Assembly: GCA_900175165.2 (NCBI GenBank) | Contig: FWWN02000655.1 | Span: 1-64,000, forward strand | From: Rhizomucor pusillus | Lineage: Eukaryota > Mucoromycota > Mucoromycetes > Mucorales > Lichtheimiaceae | Direction of reading: 5' to 3' | DNA length: 64,000 nt | Part shown: positions 36,529-47,878 of the stretch, in pieces | Layout of the letters: each line of letters opens with the position of its first letter | How positions within the stretch are numbered: position 1 is the first letter of the stretch | Made by a program: the position numbers and the translations under genes | Notes under the pieces: generated by a model | Databases searched by the model: none | Seen by the model: only the letters and a program-made list of their open reading frames with translations | Told to the model about the DNA's origin: nothing

Positions 36529-37936
36529 TTAGGTATCGATATGTAGAAAGGAACAAAGAAGAAAGAAAGCAACAAAAAAGAGTTAAATTAAGTTTAAATG
36601 AGGGTCCTGCATCCCATGATCCTGAAGGCGCAAAGATGAGGCTTAGGAAAGAACGAGCGAAAATGTGATGCGGAATCTAATATCGTGTAACTTAACAAAA
36701 ACAACAAAGTCTTATACAAGTCAAATATAATTGTAATAAGTTACTGCAGTTCACAAAAATGTAAAAGCTGTGGAAAGGCACATTATTTATTGTGGTTCAT
36801 TTTCTGTATAGGTTATTTCCCAAAGCATCCACAGAAGTGATGGGAACACCTCATAGCAATTCGGCCCGATTTTTTTTAACGCCGATTTATGCAAATGTTA
36901 TCGATGTTATGAAGGTTTCCCCCGCACAGGGTCGTTTCCGTTACAAACGTAGACGTTCGTGCTAAGGCCCTCGTATACTCCCACTCAAATGCTTCTAACA
37001 GATGTACACTGATAGCCATTTTACAACATCTAAGAAAACATTAATAAGATAATAAAGAAATCGACTTACGGAGCTAGTACAACCCATTCGTCACAGGAAG
37101 ATTACAAGAAAAGGCTCTTCTTTATATGAGAGCTCGCGATAAATACATAGATAAGGACAAGTCACATGCATGTGAATTGGAAAAGGTCCCGACGACGCAC
37201 AGTGATTTAGAACTTCTAAAAATCACATCCACGGTTCAAAAGCCTCTCTGAAACATATTGGCTCCAAAAACACGCAGGATCGAGTAATCTTGCAGTAATT
37301 ACGAATTATTGCTCGCTCTTAGAGCTGAACAGTGGTTGGTAGCAAGGAAATCAATAAATTAGGCAATGCCATGAATCTAGCTTGACAACCCAAATCCTAC
37401 TGACTGCCAAAAATGGTAATTATCTCTGTAATTAGATCACAGAATCTAAACAGCAGTATCGATGGTACTGTCGCGGATTCCTAGACCGCTACATACCTAA
37501 GAAATGCAGTGATAGACTAGAGTCACGACAGCTTACGTCGGTTTAGAATATAGCAAATGTGCCTTGCAAAATAGATCGTGTAAGTCAATAGCCCTCATAC
37601 GTTGTGAAAGCAAGCAAGGCTGAATGAAATTAGACACTATAGCATTTACGCTATGAAATTGAATTGCAAATCGAAACAGCTCCTTGATATGTGTTTAATA
37701 TTCAAGAGAGCATTCCTATACTGTTCTGCAGTACGCTACGCTGAAGCGCTAAATGGTTTTGCCGGGAGCATCCCCCGGGCGAGGTTTCTCAGCAGAGAAA
37801 AATTCGCCAAGTGCTGACGAATCCGTGCGTCAATGCTCGTCAACGGTAGTCAGCACTGGTTTCAAAAAAACCCCAGCGGCGAAATCGGGTCTGCCATTTC
37901 CGTAATTATTTCTTTTCCTATCCAACACACTTAAAT
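36529..37936. other. Intergenic, 1.4 kb, divergent P450 / persulfide dioxygenase promoters
   Basis: AT-rich, stops in all frames, no gene. Near its right end lies the inverted repeat described at 37810-37857. Confidence 0.5.
37810..37857. promoter_or_regulatory. 9-bp inverted repeat upstream of persulfide dioxygenase gene
   Basis: AGTGCTGAC (37810-37818) and its exact reverse complement GTCAGCACT (37849-37857) are separated by 30 bp, about 80-130 bp before the start at 37937. It could be a paired binding site or chance. Confidence 0.25.
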
Positions 37937-39694
37937 ATGATAAAAATGCATGCATACATGCGGCAACCTGTCCTTAAACTCTCAAGAATCACGACGCGTG
38001 AAACAATGATTTGTAGTCGATCCATCAGCACCACCGTTCCGCGAAGCCAAACCGTAGTACAGAGCTTGACAGTTTCCGAACTGTACAGAATGCTGCGGGA
38101 GGAGCATTTCAATGATCCATTTCGCAAGAATTTGCGCTTGATTGATGCTCGCGAGCGTCATGAGATAGAGTCCTTTGGAAGAATTGAATCGGCTGTCAAT
38201 TTACCGTATGGTCTATTTAAGAACAAGGATCCTATTTTTTCTGCAGCTTTAGGAGATTTCGACAAGGATGCAAAGGTCAGAAAGACTGTGGAAACAAACC
38301 ATGACGCCAATTTTCTCACAGGTCACCCCATTTTTAGACAGTGATTCATTGTATGTCTGGTCGCCGCAGCGAGATGGTAGCACAGCATGCGATCGAGTTA
38401 GGATTCAAGAATGTGTATAGTCTCGTCGGTGGATTCAAGGAATGGCAAGCTGAAAAACTTCCTGTTCTACCCTATGAGAATAATCATTCTCCTTGGGTAC
38501 ATACTATTTTCGAAAAGGAGACTGAGACTGCCCAGTACATTGTCACCGATGTTGAGACGAAGGAGGCATATATTATTGATCCCGTACTGGATTATGACCC
38601 GTTTTCTGCGACCGTTCGCCCGAGCTCAGCAAAGAAAATTATCGAGTTTGTCACAAAGTATGGCTTGAATGTTACCAAGATCATTGATACTCACGTGCAT
38701 GCGGTGAGTTAACATTCGCCGATGTTTAAATAATCATTTGCTAATTTGGTAATTACTTCAGGATCATTTAACAGCTGCGATCTATTTAAAAGAAAACCTG
38801 CCCTCCAAGGTAACGGAATGAAAATCACTTGCTTCTTTTTCTTTTCTTCTCTTGCTAATGGAATTTTATAGCCTCAATTCTGGATCGGTGATAACGTCAA
38901 GTTAGTACAACAAGTTTTCAGAGATAGATACAATTTACCTGAAGATCAACTTCCTGCGACCGGGGAGCAGTTTGATCACCTTGTTGAAGAAGGCGATACT
39001 TGGATGCTCGGTGACAATATCCACTGCAGCGTCCTCGGTACTCCCGGTCACACTCCAGCTTGCATGTCTTACCGGATAGGCGATGCTGCTTTTGTCGGCG
39101 ATACTCTTTTTATGGTAAATTTAAACAGTTTCCTCGGATGAGGAGTCATTCCAAAGCTAATGCTGTTCATAAAAATTTAGCCTGATATTGGTACAGCGCG
39201 TTGCGATTTTCCTGGCGGAAGTGCAGAGCAGATGTACAAAAGCGTCCAGAAGATGTACCAAAGTTGGCCAAACGATACAAGAATTTTTGTGGGACACGAC
39301 TATCCCCCTACAACATCCGATAGATCAGTAAGTCGGTCGACCTGATGCTTATTTTATCACGTTTATTCATCGGTTTATCCTATAGTATGAGGTAGTGACG
39401 ACCCTCGCAGCACACAAAGAGTCCAACAAAATGATAAACAAGAGTGTGCCCATGGACAAGTACATTGCATTGCGAAAGGAGCGTGACTCGAAGCTAAAGC
39501 CTCCTCGGTACATTCATCCGTCACTTCAGGTAAAATTCCAAATTGGAAACTGTAATATAAGCTCCAGTTAACATATCGATATGCGATAGACAAATCTTCG
39601 AGGTGGAAATTTGCCCAAAGCTGAAAAGTCAAGGAAAGGCGAGATCCTGAAAGATCGCTTCTTCAAGATACCCGTCCGTTGGCAAAATGACTAA
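37937..39694 (+). CDS. Rhodanese-persulfide dioxygenase fusion (ETHE1-like), mitochondrial
   Basis: Seven exons: 37937-38275, 38338-38703, 38762-38809, 38872-39114, 39181-39327, 39386-39529, 39590-39694; 463 residues. The N-terminus is basic and Ser/Thr-rich, like a mitochondrial presequence; later in-frame ATGs (37946, 37958, 38006) are also possible. A rhodanese domain comes first (LRLIDARERHEIESFGRI, active loop IHCMSGRRSEM with Cys followed by MSGRRS), then a metallo-beta-lactamase domain: THVHADHLTA metal motif, LGTPGHTPACMSYRIGD, VGDTLFMPDIGTARCDFPGG typical of ETHE1, and VGHDYPP. ETHE1 oxidises glutathione persulfide to sulfite, and rhodanese moves sulfane sulfur to or from sulfite, so the fusion links two steps of sulfide oxidation. 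Bacterial CstB fuses them in the reverse order. Confidence 0.88.
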
Positions 39695-39834
39695 TCTTTG
39701 TGCTTTTGTCAAGTTCCAATAAACGACAATGTTAAACAACAGGGTGTTGCCCTTGGTGCTCGATACTTGCAACAATGAGTCTATTTCATGTGATGTTCGA
39801 TCGAGGCAATGCTAAAGGCTTTTTATTATGGAAG

Positions 39835-41152
39835 CTATGCTTCTTTGATGTCTTCTACTAGTCCCTCCATCTTCTCCTTGGCTTTTGTCTTCAAGTCGCT
39901 TAGAGACTTGTCTGCATCGAGCTCGTCAGATAGATTTTGTGCCGCCTCGCTTTCTCTAGTTCGTCTATCGCGTTCCTCCCACATTTTAGGTACTTTGACC
40001 TTTACAAACATGGGGTACACTAGTTTGTCGATATATACATTGCGTAGTTTTGTGGTAATTAGTTCTGTCAGTTTTGGAAGGTCTTCTAGCTTTGTTCTCG
40101 ATCCGATGAGTGATCGAACATTGAAGTCGAGTGTGAAATCCGAATATGACGAGATTGCAATGTATCGTTCCAGCGGTTTATCGGGTTTCGTGGTCGTCTC
40201 GGGTGGGTTGATGAGCTCAATAGTCAGCTATAGGGGATTATCAAATTATCAGCTAGCGGTCACTTTCTTTGGCTCTAGAAGCTTACAGTCCCTGAAAACC
40301 GGACGACAGACAGAGTCAGCGATACAGGCAACGCTGCAAATGCCTGTCGTGGCCAATTGAGGATTATTTGCGTCTGGATACCCAGAGTAACCTGATCGTT
40401 ATACTCAAAATCAATCTCTGCCCTCTACAACGCAAAGTGTCAGCACAATTCTTTTGCTTCCATCAACATTTTTGGGAACAGCGATTACCATAGATCCTAG
40501 ATCGTCAGATGGCCTTATCCGAGCTCTGCTGAAAATAGGGAATTCTTCACCGAGATTCAATTCTGTCACGCGTATCGCACCCTGCAATTTCATCTTAGTC
40601 CCAGTCAAGTTACTTCGATATGATTGCTTGCATACCACAAAACTAGGTCGCACGCCTCCATTGAGAACTTCATCAACTGCGAGGATTAGCCGGTTATTTA
40701 CAGTCGCGTCTTCGCGATATTGCATTAATGCTTGCGCTAAGAGCACATTGAGCCAGTCGGTACTTTCTGGCGGATGGTGTATAACGTCATAGTAAGTTTT
40801 TGAAGTAATATATGCTGTAGGTTGCTGAGCAGCAGCCGCTGCGTTCGCTTTAGACGGGGGTGCGTTGGAAAGTCGTGACGGAATGTACCTCTACCAGGGT
40901 GAATTTGAAATGAGAAGCTCAAAGTATAGTTGAAGCCGAGCTACACGATAGTACCCGTTTCACTTTTTTGACGTCTTCCATAAGTAGATATCGAAGCGCT
41001 AGAGCAATCACCAGCATAACAGACAGTTGACCCAGCAGGAATCCCTTAAGGAACGACGTCGCACTGCCGTACCGACATGATTGAGCAGCAAGCTCTCCTT
41101 TGAGGTACTCTAGCACTTGGGGAGACAGCGTTGCATACTCGACGTCTTGCAT
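39835..41152 (-). CDS. MMM1: ERMES complex subunit Mmm1
   Basis: Five exons (40955-41152, 40636-40890, 40489-40581, 40287-40424, 39835-40227) give 358 residues. A short luminal part is followed by one membrane helix (FLLGQLSVMLVIALALRYLL, about residues 33-52), then the SMP lipid-transfer domain: YYDVIHHPPESTDWLNVLLA, NNRLILAVDEVLNG, VTELNLGEEFPIFSRARI, DYNDQ-like strand YNDQVTLGIQT, and YIDKLVYPMFVKVKVPKMW. Mmm1 anchors the ER-mitochondria encounter structure in the ER and passes phospholipids to Mdm12/Mmm... partners on mitochondria. The C-terminal acidic helix is an extension. The frame is open upstream to 41290, but 41152 is the ATG that best fits family length. Confidence 0.93.
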
Positions 41153-41387
41153 GTGTCTGCTCAAATTGTCGTTTCGCGACTGTGCTTGTGCTTTGGAAAG
41201 GCGGCGGAGAACGCGGATTATTGCACACAATCCAGACAGAACATTTACAAATAGTAAATTCAGTTGATTCTGCGAAAATGCCACACGCACGAATGTGTAT
41301 TAGCTTCTTTCAGATATGCAAATAGTAGATATGATATAGCAACCAGATTAGGTAGAGCAGACAGTAATAACGATTCCTTATCCAGCA
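41153..41387. other. Short gap between Mmm1 start and Rad16 stop
   Basis: Both genes are on minus, so this holds the Mmm1 promoter and the Rad16 3' UTR. No gene. Confidence 0.5.
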
Positions 41388-44300
41388 TCACATGACGAAC
41401 AGGAAACGAAGATCCTCCACACTTAATCTGTCCAAAGCAGAAGTATCACGGTCTAATGACAAATGTCAGCAAATGCATAGATGCGTCTAATAGACTTGAC
41501 ATACCAACTGTGCTTTCCACCAATGCAGTCTTTTTCTCCTGCAACTGCACAATACGACTTTCAATACTGTTTTCAATAATCAATCTGGTTATCTTGACAG
41601 GTCTATGCTGTCCAAGACGATGAATGCGATCCATTGCCTAGCAGAGCATCAATTAATATATCTCGATACTATAGTCTCAATGTTATATTTATAATAGAGC
41701 ATACCTGGACTGTTTGTCAAGGATGAAGGTTAGCATGAAGCAAAAAAGTTAGTAAAGACATTAGATAGATAGGTATTTCTTTCTTTCGAAACTTACGTTC
41801 AGCAGCCTTCATCAATGGGCAAGAAAGTCAAGATGCCATACCAAAATCAGTAAACAATAAATATCATTGCATGATTACATGCAATCTTATCTACTTACAG
41901 GATTCCACCAAGGATCGCTGTAATGTATGCAGTTAGTTCGAGCGCATCTACGTTCCATTTTCTTATCCACGTACCAAATGAAGACGCGACTAGCCTCCGT
42001 CAAATTAAGAGCGACACCACCAGCCTTGAGACTGATAAGGAAAACGGTACATGAAGGATTGGTCATAAAGCTTGACCATATATTGTCAGATACCGCCTAT
42101 AAAAAGATTCGACGCCTGTACACTTACTGCTTAATAGCTGCATCTCTTTGCTGAGGAGACATCGTGCCATCCAATCTGATGCACTCGAAACCAGCGCGCG
42201 ACAACCGCCAGTAGACCAAATCGAGGAAATTGACGAACTATCACAAACCTGTCAACCATTGCATTCTCTCAAAAAAATCAGGAAATCGAGAGCGTAAGAC
42301 AAACCTGTGAAAAAACAATGCTGCAAAATACCCAGTCAGCCCATTTAGACTACAAGCTCTTGATGTAAGGACGTACCTTTTCAGTGTTCTGTCTTCTGTC
42401 CTCAGTTTCGTAAGTTCCTCCACCAGAGCTTCGATCTTTGTAGAGCTACGCCAGTTCTCCATATTGATACGGTTTACAATACTGGTCCTCGAGAAAGCAG
42501 TGTGGGTACCGCCCTGATCGTCAAACTCCAATGCAGGCTGCGATAAGTCAACAGAAAGAATGGCAAAGCAGGCTGGACAACGCAAAGCGTCAGATGATTG
42601 TTCAATAGCATCAAAGCTTTGGAGATACTGAGTGCAGCACTTTATAAGCCAGTTAGCAAATGACGTTACTCGATTAAACATTATAGCTACATACCTCTCT
42701 GCAAAAAACATGACGACACGCAGCAGCGATGGCATCCTATTAATGCGTGAGAACGGTGAAATGTAAGATACAATGCATATTATATCCTTACCTCTGGAGG
42801 TTCGCTACATAGCATGCATACTAGTTGTTTATCACCAGATTTTTTCTCCTTTCTTGTTACTAAGTCCGGATGGTTTGCGCTTTGTCTCATTTTCATCAAT
42901 AGTTCAAAGATATTCGCGTAATTGTTCAACACAGTGCCTAAATTCAAATGTCAGGACTTCGTTTTTATCGCACAAAAGGTTTAGTAAACCTCACCTTGTT
43001 CCACATAAGTATTGAACTGGCGAGCAGAATCGGTATACAACGATCTGTATACGTCTTCTTCTTCTTCACTGAAGATGTCCCGCCGTACAACTACAGTCCG
43101 AGGTGGCAATCCCAGATCGTCAGCGCATTGTAATTTGGTCCTTCGAAGCATTATTTTGTCAAGCAATTTTCCTAGTTTCTCCATAGCAACTCGTCCTTCG
43201 CCGACATAGCCATGATTTTGAATAGGCTTGAGAACTTCATTGTTCCACCAGCAAGTGTGGCTTCATAACAAGTCAGTGTGTTTAATATGAATGCTCGATT
43301 CCTATAAAGACTTACTCCATGGGTTTATGACCACAATAGTCACAACCTTTCTTGTCAGTGAACATCCAGTTGATACTCTTGCAAGGACATTTTTTACAGT
43401 AATAGTATGCGAAGGGATCTACAAATCGCAGATCAATAAACCATGTGTATATATCACACACTTTAGCGTTTATTACCTGCTTGCATGAAACGGATAAGGG
43501 AATACAATTCACCTACACGGTTTTGAAGTGGTGTTCCTGTCAAAGACCACTTGTATTTTCCCTCAAGGTTGAACTATATCAAAAGTAAGTCCGAATAAAA
43601 TGGGCAGACCTTATTTAAAGTACATACCACTGCGCGTGCAGTATTACAAGATCGATCCTTGATGTTATGCGCCTGAAATGCGAGTTAGATCTCAAGGTTT
43701 GCGTCATCCGGGCTTTGGTACACAAACCTCGTCCAATATGATACGATGCCAGTCGATCTGGTGGAGCGGCGACTTTTCTTTGACTATTATTTGCTTTCGT
43801 TTGACACCGTATTCCTGTTTTCTGAAGCAGCTTTCTATAATCGAATCTAAAAATAGCGTTTCAGCATCAAGCAAAAACGATCTCTATTTCTACACCTACA
43901 GGTTGTCAGAACCACATCGTATTTCTTGAGGTCCGAGATGTGTTCCGTTCGCTTAGCACCTTTCATAGTAATTTGAATCACTGCTTATTGTAAACATGAT
44001 GTCTTTGTCGCTTACCATGAAAAAGATATGTTTTCAAATAATTATCAGTATGCTTTTCGATCTCGTTTTTCCATTGCATAATAGCAACCTGGATCGATTT
44101 TATGAGTATTTCTTCATTTTGCGAACATACATAAAACTTTACCGTGGGTGCGATCACTAGATTCGGCTTTCCACTTTCGCTCAATAACAATGAAATCGTC
44201 TGAATTGTCTTGCCCATGCCCATTTCATCGGCCAAGATACCGCCTCGAAAATCGTTTTGTTTCTCTTGTTGCAACATCCATCCAACACCAGATTTTTGAA

Positions 44301-45192
44301 ATGGAAGAAGGGGTAGAGTAAGAACTGTTGGTTGTTCAATAGGCACGACAGGTGCACCAGCTGCTGCATCCAGCTCATCCCAAACAGTTCTGAGTTCTGG
44401 ATGATGCTCAAGAAGTTGCTCATTGGTTCGTTTGGCCTATAAAGCCGTAGATAAGCTGTCAATGTTCTGTGGTATAAAGTTCTTCATAATACTTACCCAT
44501 GATGCGCTCGAATGGTAACCTCGATTATGTACGCGTCTTCGACGAACGCGTCTTTGGACTCGGATAGCTGTATCTTCCTCAGTTTCATCTCCTGAGTTCA
44601 AAGCATCCACATCCAGCACTTCCGACGCATTATCGTTAGTGGCGACCGCTTCGTCTCCGCGAATACCGTCAACTTGAGTGTCGCTGCCAGTGTCCACGTC
44701 AGCCATCTCCGGTGTGTCCGAAGTTACGTAGTCTGAATCAGTGGCTGGAGAAGTTGAAATACTCTCACTGTGAGACTCGAAGTCGGCATATTCCAAAGAG
44801 TCTCGATTCAAAGTCTTTACAGCTTGCTCCGAGTCTTCCGATATAGTCGTCACTGTTGGCGTAGACGTTCCAGACGTCCCTGCCGCAGCAGTGTGATCAC
44901 TGGACAGATCGTCATAAAGCGCAGCTCTCCTTACACGTTTGGTAGGAGCAGGACTGCTGCTTGAGCTAGATTCGGAAGAGCGATTACGACGGCGGATGCG
45001 TGGTAAGATCAATCGAAGCGGCTTGAAATCGTCGTCCTCATCGTCTTGACTCCACTCCAATGAGGCCGCTGCGCCAGATTCCGTCAATGTTGTTGACAGA
45101 TCAGAGTTTGATCCATAATCTGATTGCGTTGCAGTGTCAGATTTTCGACTCGCAGGAGTTTGCGAAGCAGAGCGGCTACGAGTGGTGACCAT
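41388..45192 (-). CDS. RAD16: Rad16-like SNF2 ATPase with RING finger (nucleotide excision repair)
   Basis: A gene with more than a dozen exons. Exon 1 (to about 44509) codes an acidic Ser/Thr/Asp-rich N-terminus with SVRSRS-like basic patches. Then come [16 protein letters not shown], Walker [19 protein letters not shown], the DEAH box split by an intron (HRIILDEAHNIKD), and [19 protein letters not shown]3HC4 RING sits between the two helicase lobes ([24 protein letters not shown]), as in Rad16/Rad5. Lobe 2 ends [19 protein letters not shown]. The C-terminus [10 protein letters not shown] is typical of Rad16. With Rad7, yeast Rad16 remodels chromatin and acts as a ubiquitin ligase in global-genome repair of UV damage. 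The stop is at 41388-41390. Not every small exon in 41640-42250 was resolved. Confidence 0.93.
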
Positions 45193-45667
45193 CAGATATG
45201 ACAGATGGAGAGAAGAAAAGTGTCAAGAAAGGTGACGGACTCCCAGGGCAAGGTCAAACTTTTGGGAGACCGACTGCGCAATTGGGCTCAGATCCACCCT
45301 CATTCCGTTCTTCCTATGCTTCCGTGCCTTCCACGCTTCTATAAGTATCCACTAAACAATCTCGCTCTGCTGCCTGTTTTCTTATTATTTCATTGCTTGT
45401 ACAATAAAATTTAATAGTATTGAGCGTATAGACATGGGAAATTGGCGACAGGATGTTAAATTGAAACTTTTATCAACAGACTCACTTAATATGGAGAGCC
45501 ACTGCAGCAAAGAAGGGAAGTAGCGAAAAGAAGAATATTGCACAAACATGATATCTCGATTATGTATAAAACCGGTGAATTATGTTCCTTTCTACTCGAA
45601 TGGAAGGACCGGACCGTAGCATGAAGATCACTGACATCTTTTCACCGATTTTATTTTCTTCTTCGTT

Positions 45668-45707
<40 letters not shown>

Positions 45708-45840
45708 TGCATTTTCATTACGCATGTTTACATCGTCGATCACCTTTTCATTCCTGAATATTTACACTGAAAAGCAATGATCGCGTTCCACCCAAAAGAA
45801 TTGGAAAAGGAGACAAGCCATGTACTTAGCTGCGAAGAAT
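45193..45840. other. Intergenic with TAA microsatellite
   Basis: Promoter of the Rad16 gene and 3' flank of the Mtf2-like gene. The only structure is the (TAA)n tract listed separately. Confidence 0.5.
45669..45705. repeat. (TAA)12 microsatellite
   Basis: Twelve perfect TAA units on the plus strand, likely length-variable between strains. Confidence 0.9.
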
Positions 45841-46923
45841 TTATTTGATCATCCATTTTCCAACAGTGACCTTCATTAGATTGGCCGAACGCCTCTCGTC
45901 AGCACTCCATATAAGACTATCTTCTTCCTCTAAATGCTCGCTCGGGAATCGTAGTTCGTTTTCCACTTCTTCGACGGCGAGACGGACTATACTGCGTGTC
46001 TGATCATCAAAACCGACACCATTAAGCATCATTTCTTCTACAAGCGACGACATGCCATGCACGTCACGCCATAATCGCCAGCGCATTAGCAGGATAGCAT
46101 TGTAAACTTCCACGGTGCATCCATAGATATAACTCATAGTACTCCGGGATTTGGCTTGTTCGAATATAGAAAGAGCAAGATATGGATCTAGCAGTGTGAA
46201 TGCGGCTTGCTGTATAGAGCGTAGAAGTAAATTGGGATAGTAGCGAGGATAGTTATCAGCTTCCATTTGATTCATAATTTGCACCACCTTTAGTAGCAGA
46301 TCCGGACTTGTTTGGCATGTTACAATGGCGCTAATCTCTTTGTTCTCCTTGTCGCGCTCGGCTAGTGATAAATCGCTGGTTTGAGGGCGTTTCCAAGGTA
46401 AAATCGTCCTTGTACCTTGGGTTGTTGGGCCTTGATGTCCATAAATCGGCGCAATCATGGCTCTTGGAAGAGGATTCTTCTTTTTGTGTGGAAATCGGCT
46501 GCGCTGCACGAGTTCTAAGAGACGACGCTCAATGATAGATTCGACTCGTTTATTTCGTTTCTGCGCATATGGATCCTTCGGTTTAAAAGATTTCGTTGAA
46601 TCCATGACACTGTGTAGCAATTCGCTAAGCGATTCGCCTGAGCTTGTATCTCGCTGCTGTTGCTGATTTTCTTCAGGGTATTCATTCTCTTGGCTATTCA
46701 TATGTTCTGTGGCAGAAGTAGCTGCTTGTCGTTTGCTTCCATTCCGTTCAATCGGTGTATCTGCCGGTAATTGATCAAACTCCAGATTCAATTTGAGATC
46801 GTTTGCTGCAAAACGGCTGGTCTGAAGATAGCGTTGTCGACTGTAACAGCACAATGGAGTTATGAATCGAGCGCTCTTCACAGTTAAACTTCGCTGTAGC
46901 ATGGTATGAAAAGCGGGGAGCAT
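45841..46923 (-). CDS. Mitochondrial Mtf2-like protein
   Basis: Single exon, 360 residues. The first 40 residues are basic and hydroxyl-rich with no acids (MLQRSLTVKSARFITPLCC...RQRYLQTSRF), a clear mitochondrial presequence. Then follow a disordered Gln/Glu region, a basic helix (SFKPKDPYAQKRNKRVESII) and a C-terminal helical half with PPR-like pairs (VEVYNAILLMRWRLWRDVHG, VEEMMLNGVGFDDQTRSIV). This architecture resembles fungal Mtf2/Nam1-type proteins, which couple mitochondrial transcription with RNA processing and translation. The name is a best guess; the mitochondrial location and helical repeat nature are more certain. Confidence 0.6.
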   Translation of the reverse strand: MLPAFHTMLQRSLTVKSARFITPLCCYSRQRYLQTSRFAANDLKLNLEFDQLPADTPIERNGSKRQAATSATEHMNSQENEYPEENQQQQRDTSSGESLSELLHSVMDSTKSFKPKDPYAQKRNKRVESIIERRLLELVQRSRFPHKKKNPLPRAMIAPIYGHQGPTTQGTRTILPWKRPQTSDLSLAERDKENKEISAIVTCQTSPDLLLKVVQIMNQMEADNYPRYYPNLLLRSIQQAAFTLLDPYLALSIFEQAKSRSTMSYIYGCTVEVYNAILLMRWRLWRDVHGMSSLVEEMMLNGVGFDDQTRSIVRLAVEEVENELRFPSEHLEEEDSLIWSADERRSANLMKVTVGKWMIK

Positions 46924-47878
46924 GTGGCTTTGTCTTGCGTGAAATGCTTGATAGCGAGTGTAACCTTGAATTCCTCCCTATGTAAAGGAGGGTTATCCCT
47001 GGTAATTATTCGTTAGCCGAGAGTTTCTTCTTCAAGCGCCATTTATTAGCTCTTACGTGGGAGATGACAGGATTGTATTGTTGAACTTTTGCTTGTCTGT
47101 GCAACAGAATTGCCGAACATTGCATAAAAGCGCAACCCAGCATCTACTACAGTAAGTATTTTCCGATTCAACATAATAGTCATCGTGGGAAGCCTACTCA
47201 AGGTTTTAAATACAGTCGCCAGCTAAACAAAGATGCGGATAACAGGGATTCTGGCATCAACAATGTTGAGACTCTGTAATCAGAATACAAAGTGCTGCCT
47301 TAAAGGATTTCAATGATAAGAAGAGGATAATCTTTGATAAGTGCATATATCAAATGAATGATTGAAATATTTTCAAGTTGAGAACCTGGTTCATGATACG
47401 CGGGAATATCAACTACATATACAATGCATATAGGTCCTTTATTAATTCAAAAGGACTCCAAGTTATAGGTTCCAAATCCCAAATGCCAGAGTAAGGTTAG
47501 TTGCCGTTCTTGCCGTGCAATCTGCTGTCTTCGATGGAATATTCTAGATCCATAGCTCTAACAGCCGTTTTAGAAGCCTAACGAAATTCCTCGGACGAGG
47601 ATAGGAGATGGTCTTCAAACCCTGCCATGCGCGTTTCGTTGGCCATGTCATTTTTACTAGTGTAGGCCTTAATACCAGGATATAATCCGTGAAATCAATA
47701 AAGTCTATGATTGCCAATTCAGCAAATCATCGGCTTATTACTTTCGTTCTTCTGCTCTCTGACCCAAATTACAGTATGAATTGCGACAATGCTGGCTGTC
47801 ACGTGCCCTTCAATTGCGTTCAATAGACTGCCTGAAGATGTCAAACTCAGTCGCAATTTTTTCTTTCGACTCTGCAGA
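46924..47878. other. Intergenic, divergent promoters
   Basis: About 950 bp between the starts of the Mtf2-like gene (minus) and the TPR/RS gene (plus). No gene or repeat recognised. Confidence 0.5.
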
